In this document: positions 1 through 8,147 of the stretch, piece by piece
Numbering within the stretch: the stretch's first letter is position 1
How the letters are laid out: every line of letters begins with the position of its first letter
From: an uncultured Lachnospiraceae bacterium
Lineage (GTDB): Bacteria; Bacillota; Clostridia; Lachnospirales; Lachnospiraceae
Reading direction: 5' to 3'
DNA: 34,097 bases
NCBI GenBank assembly: GCA_949840805.1
Contig: CATKXR010000055.1
Location: 1 to 34,097, forward strand
Position numbers and translations under genes: made by a program
Notes under the pieces: generated by a model
What the model was told of the DNA's origin: nothing
Databases searched by the model: none
The model's input: only the letters and a program-made list of their open reading frames with translations

Positions 1-49
1 TTTCTAACATTTCTTTATCAGAAAAAAGACTATATATCAAAACGAAACG

Positions 50-100
50 GCACCGCTGGAAATCCCTGGTAGAATGGGCATTTCAACGGTGCTTTGTTTT
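50..100 (+). terminator. Terminator-like hairpin at left edge
   Basis: The arms GCACCG (50-55) and CGGTGC (87-92) pair. Inside them GAAAT pairs with ATTTC and CCC with GGG, and a T-rich tract TTTGTTTT follows. It reads as a plus-strand intrinsic terminator for a gene left of the window, of which nothing recognisable is visible. It could instead be the end of a repeat element. A perfect palindrome (TTTGAC-T-GTCAAA, 102-114) follows directly. Confidence 0.5.
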
Positions 101-159
101 GTTTGACTGTCAAAGATGGGATTATAGCGGATAATGGGGAAAAAGGGAACGGGGTTAAA

Positions 160-203
160 AAAAATGTAAGGAACTGTTCAAAAATAACTTTTTAACAGTT
201 CCT
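160..203 (-). terminator. Intrinsic terminator of the aroF-tyrA-aroA operon
   Basis: There is a perfect 10-bp inverted repeat, AGGAACTGTT (169-178) and AACAGTTCCT (194-203), with a 15-nt loop. On the minus strand it is followed by TTACATTTTTTTT. It lies about 75 nt past the aroA stop codon, as expected for the end of the minus-strand operon. Confidence 0.8.
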
Positions 204-278
204 AAGAAAAGATAAGACAGATTCAAATATGTTCTGTTATGGCTTTGGCCCGGCGCACAAGTACCCGATTCAAGGTTT

Positions 279-1571
279 TCAGTTGGTAAAAGCCTGTTTT
301 TTCAGCCGTTCTAAATCTTTATAAAAACCAGGATAAGAAATATTCACACATTCTGCCCCGAGAATCTCGGTTTCTCCATCAGCCAGGCAGGCTGCTACGG
401 CAAAGGTCATAGCGATCCGATGGTCTGATTTACTTTCAAGGACCGCCCCGTGAAGAGGCTTTCCTCCGCGTATGATCATACCGTCCTCCGTCTCGGTCAC
501 GTCAGCGCCCATGGCAGACAGGTTGCGTACCATTACTTCTATCCTGTTGGATTCTTTTACCTTCAGCTCCGCGGCGTCCCGGATAACGGTCTCGCCCTCT
601 GCAAAGCAGGCCATGGCAGCAATGACCGGAAGTTCATCGATCAGGGTAGGAATGACGGCGCCGCCGATCTCGATGCCGTGAAGGCTGCTGCTTTTTACCA
701 GAATATCAGCCGTGGGTTCTCCGGCGTCCTGGTTTTCATTCAGCAAGACCAGATCCGCGCCCATGCTTTTACATACTTTTAAAATACCGTTCCGGGTAGG
801 ATTGATTCCTACATTGCGGATTAAAATCTCGGAGCCAGGCACAATCAGTCCTGCGGCGATAAAAAACGCCGCCGATGAGATATCGCCAGGCACCAGGATG
901 TTCTGTCCGTACAGCTCCTCTGCGGGATGAATCACGGCTTTCGTGCCTTCCGTGCGGACATCAGCCCCGAAACAGCGAAGCATCAGTTCCGTGTGGTTCC
1001 GGGACACATAAGGTTCTGTCACTTGGGTGATCCCGTCTCCATAAAGGCCTGCCAGCAAAACGGCGGACTTCACTTGGGCAGACGCCACAGGTGAAGCATA
1101 GGAGACGGAGTGAAGCTTTGTGCCGGTAATCTCTAATGGAACACATCCGTTATCACGGAGGCTGCGAAGCTTCGCCCCCATCTGGGAAAGGGGAGTTATG
1201 ATTCTCTTCATGGGACGTTTTTGTATGGATGCGTCTCCTGTCAGGGTGCAGGAAAAATCCTGTCCGGACAGGATTCCGCAGATCAGGCGGGCAGTGGTGC
1301 CGCTGTTGCCGCAGTCCAAGGTCCCGTCCGGTTTTTTCAGGCCCCTGAGTCCGTTGCCGTGTACCAGGACCGTATCGTTATGATTTTCGATCTCGATTCC
1401 CATCTGACGGAAACAGGCAATCGTGGAAAGGCAGTCTGCGCCCTGAAGAAAATTATGGATCTCCGTAGTGCCTTTGGCAATGGAGCCGAACATGACCCCG
1501 CGATGGGAAACGGATTTGTCCCCGGGAACCGTTACCTCTCCTTTAAGAGGGCCGCAGGAATAAAACTTCAT
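279..1571 (-). CDS. aroA: 3-phosphoshikimate 1-carboxyvinyltransferase (EPSP synthase)
   Basis: This cytoplasmic enzyme joins phosphoenolpyruvate to shikimate-3-phosphate, the sixth step of the shikimate pathway. The 430-residue length is normal. Visible motifs are GDKS (17-20), GNSGTTAR (88-95), KRPMKR (118-123), SAQVK (164-168), RNHTE (191-195), NPTR (257-260), DELP and KESNR in the second half, and SDHRIAM near the C-terminus. GDKS, SAQVK, RxHxE and NxTR together are the published signature of class II EPSP synthases, which are usually glyphosate-tolerant. Tolerance here is inference from motifs only. The start has GGGAGG about 8 nt upstream. It is the last gene of a three-gene operon, 15 nt after tyrA, and is followed by a clear terminator. 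Confidence 0.97.
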   Translation of the reverse strand: MKFYSCGPLKGEVTVPGDKSVSHRGVMFGSIAKGTTEIHNFLQGADCLSTIACFRQMGIEIENHNDTVLVHGNGLRGLKKPDGTLDCGNSGTTARLICGILSGQDFSCTLTGDASIQKRPMKRIITPLSQMGAKLRSLRDNGCVPLEITGTKLHSVSYASPVASAQVKSAVLLAGLYGDGITQVTEPYVSRNHTELMLRCFGADVRTEGTKAVIHPAEELYGQNILVPGDISSAAFFIAAGLIVPGSEILIRNVGINPTRNGILKVCKSMGADLVLLNENQDAGEPTADILVKSSSLHGIEIGGAVIPTLIDELPVIAAMACFAEGETVIRDAAELKVKESNRIEVMVRNLSAMGADVTETEDGMIIRGGKPLHGAVLESKSDHRIAMTFAVAACLADGETEILGAECVNISYPGFYKDLERLKKQAFTN

Positions 1572-1586
1572 AGATTCTTCCTCCCT

Positions 1587-2681
1587 TTATCGTATCAACT
1601 CATAATTATATTTTTTAAGCTGTTTCCAGGCCGCATTCATAGCTTCCTCCTCGTAAAAGGTGATCCGCAACGCGCCTTCACCGTGTTCCCGGTTATGGTT
1701 GATTCCTATGTTTTTAATATTGATTCCCCGCGCGCTTAAAATCACCGCAAGGGTAGAAATGGAACCTGGCTCGTCTACAATATCCACCGTGAAGGAATAT
1801 TCCGGTTCAACAAGTCCCTTCGGCCCATCGGAAATAGAATTGCGGTATGCCCGGGACTGGTCAAAAAGCTCGTAGACGGTTTTCCCGTCCTTTTTATCCA
1901 CTGCATCAAGAATCCTTTCCAGGGAATCGATATAGGTGCGCAGGATATCGCAGATCGGTTCTGTGTTGGTCATGCAAATCTGCTCCCACATTTCAGGAGA
2001 AGAGGAAGCAATCCGGGTAATGTCTTTAAAACCTCCTGCGGCCAGCCGCTTCATCCGTCCCTCTGGATCGTCCTGGTCCCGGACTAAGTTTACCAGGGTG
2101 GAGGCAATAATGTGGGGCAGATGGCTGATCGCCGCTACAATCTGGTCATGGCGGGAAAAATCCAGCACAAGGGGAATCGCCCCGATCAGCTTTGCAATGG
2201 CTGTCATCTCGTCTATGGATTCCCGCCGGGACAAAGGCGTGGGCGTGATAATATAGTAAGCATTTTCCAGCAGATGGTCGGAGGAATTTTCATAACCGGT
2301 CTTTTCAGAGCCGGCCATGGGATGGCCGCCTACAAAACAGCTTTCCATGCCAAGCCTGCGGACCGCCTGATGGATATCCGTTTTTGTGCTCCCCACATCT
2401 GTCACGATGGCATTTTCCTTCAGGAAAGGGCGTAGCTGGGAGAGATACCTTGCATTGTATTCCACGGGCGTACATAAAAAGATAATGTCACATTGATGAA
2501 AAGTCTCGTCCACGCCGTCCGGAATTATGTCCACAATTCCGTCTTTCTGAGCCTGCTCCAATTTGGAACGGGTTCTCATGTAAGCCATGATTTTAATATC
2601 TGGCCGGGCTCTTTTGATGCCTTTGGCGATGGAGCCGCCGATCAGCCCCAGGCCGATAAAGCCGATTACTCCGTCCGCCAT
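1587..2681 (-). CDS. tyrA: Prephenate dehydrogenase with C-terminal ACT domain
   Basis: It oxidises and decarboxylates prephenate to 4-hydroxyphenylpyruvate with NAD(P)+, committing flux to tyrosine. The N-terminal Rossmann fold shows GLGLIGG (10-16). The family motif HPMAGSE is at 120-126, followed by the helical dehydrogenase domain. Residues about 295-364 (starting near YSFTVDIVDEPG) form an ACT domain, the usual site of tyrosine feedback binding in Gram-positive TyrA. The length of 364 residues fits this architecture. Its ATG overlaps the aroF stop codon (TGATG on the minus strand), with a GGAGG-type site inside the end of aroF, so translation is probably coupled. Confidence 0.95.
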   Translation of the reverse strand: MADGVIGFIGLGLIGGSIAKGIKRARPDIKIMAYMRTRSKLEQAQKDGIVDIIPDGVDETFHQCDIIFLCTPVEYNARYLSQLRPFLKENAIVTDVGSTKTDIHQAVRRLGMESCFVGGHPMAGSEKTGYENSSDHLLENAYYIITPTPLSRRESIDEMTAIAKLIGAIPLVLDFSRHDQIVAAISHLPHIIASTLVNLVRDQDDPEGRMKRLAAGGFKDITRIASSSPEMWEQICMTNTEPICDILRTYIDSLERILDAVDKKDGKTVYELFDQSRAYRNSISDGPKGLVEPEYSFTVDIVDEPGSISTLAVILSARGINIKNIGINHNREHGEGALRITFYEEEAMNAAWKQLKKYNYELIR

Positions 2682-3694
2682 CAGAAGCTCCTCCCCTCCA
2701 GGCCGGCGTAGGGGCGCAAAGATGCGGTCAGCTCCTCAAACTGGCCAAAAGTCAGGGACTGGGGGCCGTCGGAAAGGGCGCGGGCAGGATCCGGATGGAC
2801 TTCGATCATAAGCCCATCGGCGCCTGCGGCGATAGCGCATTTGGCCAGGGGCGGCACATAGTCCCGGACTCCGGTGGCATGGCTGGGATCCACGATGACC
2901 GGAAGATGAGTTTTACTTTTAAGCACCGGAACGGCGCTGATGTCCAGGGTATTTCTGGTGGAAGTCTCATAGGTGCGGATCCCTCTTTCGCATAAGACCA
3001 CGTTTTCATTGCCTTCCGACATGATATATTCTGCGGCATTGAGCCATTCATCAATAGTGGCGGAAAGCCCTCTTTTCAACAGCACAGGGATTCCTGCCTT
3101 GCCGGCTTCCTTTAAAAGCTCAAAATTCTGCATATTCCTCGCGCCGATCTGCAGCATGTCCACATACTTTACCGCGGTTTCGATGGCGTGATGGCTGGTG
3201 ACTTCACAGATGACCGAAAGGCCGGTGGCTTCCCTGGCTTCCTTCATGTACCTTAATCCTTCTTCCTCCAGTCCCTGGAAGGAGTAGGGCGAGGTGCGGG
3301 GCTTGTAGGCGCCGCCCCGCAGGAAGCTGGCGCCGGCCTTTTTCACCGCAAAGGCGGTTTCTAAAAGCTGTTCCCGGCTTTCCACCGCGCAGGGTCCTGC
3401 CATGACAGTCAAGGTTTTCGGGCCGATAGAAGTAGTGCCTACCGATATAACGGAAGCATCGGGATGGAACTTCCGGTTGGCAAGCTTATAAGATTCGGTG
3501 ACGGCGACTACTTTATCTACGCCGTCCGCAATCTCAAAATTAATGTCCCGAAGCCTGCCTTTATCGCCTACCACGCCTATGATGGTGACTTCATGGCCTA
3601 CTGAGAGATGGACCTGGAGTCCTTTTTCTTCGATCTGGCAGGTGATATGGTGTATGGCTTCCTTTGAAGCTTTTGGTTTCATTATAATGATCAT
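2681..3694 (-). CDS. aroF: 3-deoxy-7-phosphoheptulonate (DAHP) synthase, type I-beta with regulatory N-domain
   Basis: It condenses phosphoenolpyruvate with erythrose-4-phosphate, the first step of aromatic amino acid synthesis. The N-terminal ~75 residues form a ferredoxin/ACT-like regulatory domain, as in Thermotoga-type DAHP synthases. The barrel follows, with GPCAVES (100-106), [28 protein letters not shown] and DPSHATGVR. The type I-beta fold is metal dependent, and the N-domain suggests feedback by tyrosine or phenylalanine. I chose the ATG at 3694 because GAGG lies 8 nt upstream; the internal ATG 12 nt later has no good site. It is the first gene of the operon, behind a consensus promoter. 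Confidence 0.96.
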   Translation of the reverse strand: MIIIMKPKASKEAIHHITCQIEEKGLQVHLSVGHEVTIIGVVGDKGRLRDINFEIADGVDKVVAVTESYKLANRKFHPDASVISVGTTSIGPKTLTVMAGPCAVESREQLLETAFAVKKAGASFLRGGAYKPRTSPYSFQGLEEEGLRYMKEAREATGLSVICEVTSHHAIETAVKYVDMLQIGARNMQNFELLKEAGKAGIPVLLKRGLSATIDEWLNAAEYIMSEGNENVVLCERGIRTYETSTRNTLDISAVPVLKSKTHLPVIVDPSHATGVRDYVPPLAKCAIAAGADGLMIEVHPDPARALSDGPQSLTFGQFEELTASLRPYAGLEGRSF

Positions 3695-3733
3695 ATTATT
3701 ATCCTCACAAATAAATATTGATTGCCACCCGCT

Positions 3734-3762
3734 ATTTTACTCCATTCCTTCCGGCTTGTCAA
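3734..3762 (-). promoter_or_regulatory. Sigma-A promoter of the aroF-tyrA-aroA operon
   Basis: On the minus strand, a perfect -35 TTGACA (3762-3757) and -10 TAAAAT (3739-3734) are separated by exactly 17 bp. The leader to the aroF start is only about 35 nt, so there is no room for a T-box or other long attenuator. Confidence 0.85.
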
Positions 3763-3772
3763 CGCTTCTGTG

Positions 3773-3794
3773 CTTTAAACTTTAAAACTTTAAA
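3773..3794. repeat. Three CTTTAAA repeats in the divergent aroF/EF-G promoter region
   Basis: CTTTAAA occurs at 3773-3779, 3780-3786 and 3788-3794, just upstream of the aroF -35 box. It could be an A/T-rich UP element or a repeated operator. Nothing in the sequence decides between these. Confidence 0.5.
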
Positions 3795-3879
3795 GTAAGA
3801 ATATTTCCGAGTCGTGTTTCTAACTATGGGTATGGCAGGAACCTCAAATAAAATATTTTGTGCAAAACACCTCTTTAGC

Positions 3880-3908
3880 TTGTAATTTTCAAACTTTTTT
3901 AGTAGAAT
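3880..3908 (+). promoter_or_regulatory. Sigma-A promoter of the EF-G-like gene
   Basis: TTGTAA (3880-3885) and TAGAAT (3903-3908) are separated by 17 bp. The gene's AGGAGG site follows about 25 nt downstream of the -10 box. Confidence 0.7.
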
Positions 3909-3947
3909 ATCATCATGGACAAAAATTGAGATACAGGAGGGAATTTT

Positions 3948-6050
3948 ATGAACGTATATGGGACACAGCAAATCCGCAATGTCGCTTTGCTCGGCCATGG
4001 AGGAGCCGGCAAGACGACGGTGGCAGAGGCACTGGCACTGCTTACCGGCGTCACCAAGCGCATGGGGAAGGTGACCGATGGAAATACGATAAGCGACTAT
4101 GATAAAGAAGAAACCAAGCGCCAGTTCTCTATTTCCACATCCCTGATCCCGCTGGAGTACAAAGGAGAGGATGGGCTGATCAAGATCAACCTTCTGGATA
4201 CTCCCGGATACTTTGATTTTGTGGGCGAGGTAGAGGAAGCCATCAGTGTGGCGGACGCGGCGATTATTGTTGTCAACTGCAAGGCAGGCATTGAGGTGGG
4301 GACGGAGAAGGCATGGGAGCTGTGCGAGAAGATGAATCTGCCCCGGATCATTTTTGTGACCAATATGGATGACGACCATGCAAGCTACCGTGAGCTGGTG
4401 CTGAAGCTGGAGAAGCGGTTCGGAAGGAAGATTGCGCCGTTCCAGCTTCCCATCCGTGAGAACGAGAAGTTTGTAGGATATGTAAATGTAGTAAAGATGG
4501 CAGGACGCCGTTTCACTACCATGAGCGATTATGAGGAGTGCGAGATTCCGGAGTATTCCCAGAAGAACTTGGGGATCGCCAGGGAAGCGCTGATGGAAGC
4601 GGTGGCGGAGACCAGCGAGGAGTATATGGAGCGGTATTTCTCAGGAGAAGAGTTCACTCAGGAAGAGATCTCTTCCGCTTTGAGGACTCATGTAATCGAT
4701 GGGAGTATTGTGCCGATTTTGATGGGTTCCGGCATCAACTGCCAGGGCTTTAAGACCCTCCTTCAGGCCATTGACCGGTATTTTCCGACTCCCGATAAGT
4801 TTGAGTGTATTGGGGTGGATGTGTCTACCGGCGAGCGTTTCACGGCAAAATATAATGACCAGGTGTCCTTGTCGGCCCGAGTATTTAAGACGATCGTGGA
4901 CCCCTTTATCGGAAAATATTCCCTTATGAAGATCTGTACCGGGACTTTGAAGCCGGATTCTGTCATTTATAACGTAAATAAGGACGCAGAAGAAAAGGTA
5001 GGCAAGATTTACCTCTTAAGAGGCAAGGAGTCCATCGAGGTGACGGAGCTGAAGGCCGGTGACATCGGCGCTGTGGCCAAGCTCAATGTGACCCAGACCG
5101 GAGATACCATCGCAGTGCGCACCGCGCCTATTGTTTATCACAAACCCCAGATTTCCACACCTTACACGTATATGCGGTATAAGACCGTTACCAAGGGGGA
5201 TGAAGATAAGGTGAGCAGCGCGTTGGCCAAGCTGACGGAAGAGGATCTGACTCTGAAGGCAGTCAATGATAAGGAAAACAGGCAGCTTCTTCTGTATGGC
5301 ATCGGCGACCAGCAGCTTGAGGTGGTGGTCAGCAAGCTTCTCAACCGTTATAAAGTGGAGATTGAGCTCAGCAAGCCGAAATTTGCTTTCCGCGAGACCA
5401 TCCGCAAGAAAGTGGAGGTTCAGGGCAAATATAAGAAGCAGACAGGCGGACATGGTCAGTATGGTGACGTTAAGATGACCTTTGAGCCGTCCGGAGACTT
5501 AGAGATACCTTATGTGTTCGAGGAAAATGTATTTGGCGGAGCCGTTCCCAGAAACTACTTCCCGGCAGTGGAAAAGGGCGTGCAGGAAAGCTGTGTAAAG
5601 GGTCCTCTGGCCGCGTACCCGGTAGTCGGGGTGAAGGCAACATTGATCGATGGCTCCTACCATCCTGTTGATTCTTCCGAGATGGCCTTTAAGACAGCGG
5701 CTTCCATGGCTTTTAAGAAGGGCTTTATGGATGCCAATCCCGTTCTTTTAGAGCCGATTGCTTCTGTGAAAGTGACGGTTCCCGATAAATTTACGGGTGA
5801 TGTCATGGGTGATTTGAACCGCAGGAGAGGCCGCGTACTGGGGATGAATTCAGACCATCACGGCAAACAGATCATCGAGGCGGATGTACCCATGTCGGAA
5901 ATGTTCGGATACAATACGGATCTGCGTTCCATGACCGGCGGCATTGGTGTTTATGAATATGAATTTGCCCGCTATGAGCAGGCGCCCGGCGATATCCAGA
6001 AGAAGGAAGTGGAAGCAAGGGCGGCAAAGATCGATAAGATGGATGTATAA
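3948..6050 (+). CDS. Elongation factor G-like GTPase (EF-G paralogue)
   Basis: It is full length for EF-G (700 residues), with the G domain, domain II, and clear domains III-V (DGSYHPVDSSEMAFK; RRRGRVLGM; MFGYNTDLRSMT). The G domain is atypical. The P-loop is GHGGAGKTT (16-24) where EF-G has AHIDAGKTT. Switch II is DTPGY (84-88), with Tyr where the catalytic His of DTPGH sits. The guanine-specificity motif is TNMD (138-141) instead of NKMD. It therefore belongs to the EF-G-like/EF-G2 paralogue group rather than the main translocase, and it stands alone rather than with rpsL-rpsG-tuf. Its role is unknown; ribosome binding is likely from domains III-V. AGGAGG precedes the ATG by 8 nt, and a terminator follows. 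Confidence 0.9.
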   Translation: MNVYGTQQIRNVALLGHGGAGKTTVAEALALLTGVTKRMGKVTDGNTISDYDKEETKRQFSISTSLIPLEYKGEDGLIKINLLDTPGYFDFVGEVEEAISVADAAIIVVNCKAGIEVGTEKAWELCEKMNLPRIIFVTNMDDDHASYRELVLKLEKRFGRKIAPFQLPIRENEKFVGYVNVVKMAGRRFTTMSDYEECEIPEYSQKNLGIAREALMEAVAETSEEYMERYFSGEEFTQEEISSALRTHVIDGSIVPILMGSGINCQGFKTLLQAIDRYFPTPDKFECIGVDVSTGERFTAKYNDQVSLSARVFKTIVDPFIGKYSLMKICTGTLKPDSVIYNVNKDAEEKVGKIYLLRGKESIEVTELKAGDIGAVAKLNVTQTGDTIAVRTAPIVYHKPQISTPYTYMRYKTVTKGDEDKVSSALAKLTEEDLTLKAVNDKENRQLLLYGIGDQQLEVVVSKLLNRYKVEIELSKPKFAFRETIRKKVEVQGKYKKQTGGHGQYGDVKMTFEPSGDLEIPYVFEENVFGGAVPRNYFPAVEKGVQESCVKGPLAAYPVVGVKATLIDGSYHPVDSSEMAFKTAASMAFKKGFMDANPVLLEPIASVKVTVPDKFTGDVMGDLNRRRGRVLGMNSDHHGKQIIEADVPMSEMFGYNTDLRSMTGGIGVYEYEFARYEQAPGDIQKKEVEARAAKIDKMDV

Positions 6051-6067
6051 AAGCCGTATATCTGCAG

Positions 6068-6097
6068 GGGAGCTGGCATGAGCCGGCTCCCTTTTTG
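6068..6097 (+). terminator. Terminator of the EF-G-like gene
   Basis: GGGAGC-T-GGC pairs with GCC-G-GCTCCC around an ATGA loop (6068-6091), followed by TTTTT. It lies 17 nt after the stop codon. Confidence 0.85.
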
Positions 6098-6182
6098 TAA
6101 AATATGGCAGGAAGCGGGAATTTGGGCGGTATCCGGATTTGCTGCCACAGGGCGGCGGTAAGAAAGCAGGCAGGAGAGTGAA

Positions 6183-7109
6183 ATGGAAGCAAGGAGACAA
6201 TTTTCCAGGATCGGATGGGCATTTGTAGTGTTTTTCCTGGTGGATATAGCCATACAGCTTTTGATGGGAGCAGGGATTGGGCTTTGGATGGTATATAACG
6301 GGACAGGACTGCCGGATGTGGATTTTCTGATGCTGTCACAGATTTCCATGTATTTGTGTGCATTTCCTATTTTTTGGCTGATGATCCGGAAGGTTCCTTC
6401 CTGGAAAAAGAAAGAAGGGGAGCCTATAGGAATAGGAGCGCTTTTTCTATGGGCAGTGGCCTGTTTTGGCTTTACTTATCTTGGGAATTTTGCCGGACAA
6501 ATCCTGATGCAGGGGGTGCAGGCGGTTACCGGAACTCCCCAGGAGAACCCGGTGACGGATCTGATCAGCGAGATGAACCCGTGGATGGTATTTCTGTCCA
6601 CGGTAGTCGTAGCTCCGGTGATGGAGGAACTGATGTTTCGAAAGCTCCTGATTGACCGGATCGTGCCTTACGGGCAGAAGACGGCCGTGCTGGTATCCGG
6701 GATTGCTTTCGGGCTGTTTCACGGGAATTTTTATCAGTTTTTTTATGCCTGTATCCTGGGGATAATTTTTGCGTATCTCTATAGCAGTACCGGAAGGGTC
6801 CGGTATACCATTGTGCTGCATATGGTAATCAATCTAGCAGGAGGAGTATTGCCGGTGGTAATCTTACAGGGGATAGATGGATTTTCCGCAGGGACGGCTT
6901 TGGCTATGTTTGGCATTGTGTTTATGGGGCTTTTGATGTTGGGCAGCATTATCGGAGCCATTGTGCTTGCCTGCATCTATAGCTGGCGGCTGCCCTGGTT
7001 TCAGGGATGGGCGCCCGTGCCAAAGAAGGGTCTCTGGCGGACCGTGGTTACAGCGCCGGGAGTGGTTGGATTTCTGGTGGCATGTGTGGTGATGTTTATG
7101 ATGAATTAG
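6183..7109 (+). CDS. CPBP family intramembrane glutamic endopeptidase
   Basis: This 308-residue protein has about eight hydrophobic membrane segments. It carries all three CPBP/Rce1-type motifs: EELMFR (148-153), the histidine of FGLFH (176-180) and HMVIN (213-217). Known relatives cleave CAAX proteins or process bacteriocins, or protect against them. The substrate here cannot be read from the sequence, and no bacteriocin precursor is visible nearby. An AGGAGAG site lies just upstream. The carbamate-kinase-like gene starts 15 nt after its stop, so the two are probably co-transcribed. No convincing sigma-A promoter was found between 6098 and 6182. Confidence 0.88.
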   Translation: MEARRQFSRIGWAFVVFFLVDIAIQLLMGAGIGLWMVYNGTGLPDVDFLMLSQISMYLCAFPIFWLMIRKVPSWKKKEGEPIGIGALFLWAVACFGFTYLGNFAGQILMQGVQAVTGTPQENPVTDLISEMNPWMVFLSTVVVAPVMEELMFRKLLIDRIVPYGQKTAVLVSGIAFGLFHGNFYQFFYACILGIIFAYLYSSTGRVRYTIVLHMVINLAGGVLPVVILQGIDGFSAGTALAMFGIVFMGLLMLGSIIGAIVLACIYSWRLPWFQGWAPVPKKGLWRTVVTAPGVVGFLVACVVMFMMN

Positions 7110-7124
7110 AAAGGGGGATTTAAT

Positions 7125-8069
7125 ATGGCTAAGAAACGAATTGTGATGGCTTTAGGCCATCGTGCCCTTGGCACCAATCTGCCGGAGCAGAAGGCTGCCG
7201 TGGCCGGTACGGCCCGGGTGGTGGCTGATTTTATCCAGAAGGGATGGCAGGTTGCCATTGTCCACAGCAATGCACCCCAAGTAGGCATGATCCATACTGC
7301 GATGAACGAGTTTTCCAGGCAGCATCCGGGTTATACGCCTGCCCCCATGTCGGTCTGTTCTGCCATGAGCCAGGGTTATATCGGATACGACCTGCAAAAC
7401 GGAATCCGTTCCGAACTGATCTGCAGGGGGATATATAAACCCGTTTCTACCGTGCTGACCCAGGTCATGGTCAGCCCCTACGATGATTCCTTTTATACTC
7501 CGGTGAAAAAGATAGGCCGCTATATGGCCAGGGAGGAGGCCGTCCAGGAAGAGGCAAAAGGAAATCACGTGACAGAGATTCCGGGAAAGGGATGGCAGCG
7601 GATCGTGTCTGCCCCCAAGCCCATATCTATTGTAGAGATCGATGCGATACGGACGCTTTTAGACGCGGATCAGATTGTGATTTGCTGCGGAGGCGGCGGT
7701 ATCCCGGTGTTGGAACAGGGTTCCAACCTAAAGGGAGCCAGCGCCGTCATAGAGAAGGATCTTGCCGCCGGGCTGCTGGCAACAGAGGCGGATGCAGATG
7801 TGCTGATGATTGCAACCAGTGTGCCGAATGTCACCTTAAATTACGGCGCTTCCGACGAAAAACCCATCCGCCATATGACAACCAGGGAGGCGGAAGAATA
7901 TATCCTCCAGGGACATTTTGAGTTTGCGTCCATGCTTCCTAAGATCCAGGCAGCCATTGATTTTATCCGGGCAGGAAAAGGGCGCAGCGCCATTGTTACG
8001 ACTCTGGAAAAGGCTTTAGACAGCATTGACGGAAAAGCCGGGACTATTATTGGGGAAGATATCCGGTGA
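7125..8069 (+). CDS. Carbamate kinase-like protein (divergent member)
   Basis: It belongs to the amino acid kinase fold, carbamate kinase family (314 residues, normal length). The family features CGGGGIPV (188-195), KDLAAGLLAT and a C-terminal SMLPK close to the usual SMGPK are present. Two conserved places differ. The N-terminal GGNAL phosphate-binding motif reads GHRAL (11-15), and the usual LTDVDAV reads IATSVPNV (229-236), losing the aspartate. Carbamate kinase normally makes ATP and carbamate (hence NH3 and CO2) from carbamoyl phosphate. No arginine deiminase, ornithine/putrescine carbamoyltransferase or purine-degradation gene is adjacent. It may be a true enzyme with drifted motifs or act on another acyl phosphate. 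An AAGGGGG site precedes the ATG. Confidence 0.8.
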   Translation: MAKKRIVMALGHRALGTNLPEQKAAVAGTARVVADFIQKGWQVAIVHSNAPQVGMIHTAMNEFSRQHPGYTPAPMSVCSAMSQGYIGYDLQNGIRSELICRGIYKPVSTVLTQVMVSPYDDSFYTPVKKIGRYMAREEAVQEEAKGNHVTEIPGKGWQRIVSAPKPISIVEIDAIRTLLDADQIVICCGGGGIPVLEQGSNLKGASAVIEKDLAAGLLATEADADVLMIATSVPNVTLNYGASDEKPIRHMTTREAEEYILQGHFEFASMLPKIQAAIDFIRAGKGRSAIVTTLEKALDSIDGKAGTIIGEDIR

Positions 8070-8083
8070 AGGCGGAAGAGTTT

Positions 8084-8124
8084 CAATCCCCCGGCCCTCC
8101 TGAAGGGGATGGACCGGGGGATTG
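8084..8124. terminator. Hairpin between convergent genes
   Basis: There is a perfect 11-bp inverted repeat, CAATCCCCCGG (8084-8094) and CCGGGGGATTG (8114-8124), between the ends of two convergent genes. No proper T tract follows on either strand, so it may block RNA decay or act as a weak bidirectional terminator. Confidence 0.55.
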
Positions 8125-8147
8125 GAATAAACAGAGAAAAAGCAAAA

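Noticed and set aside
279..3694. T-box or tryptophan-type attenuator controlling the aro operon
   Set aside because: The leader before aroF is only about 35 nt, with no T-box motif or terminator hairpin.
3759..4379. Minus-strand open frame of 206 codons across the EF-G-like gene start
   Set aside because: It runs antisense through the conserved GTPase domain and both divergent promoters, with no recognisable protein motif.
6183..7109. Bacteriocin maturation locus around the CPBP proteases
   Set aside because: No double-glycine leader peptide, small precursor gene or dedicated exporter is visible near either protease.
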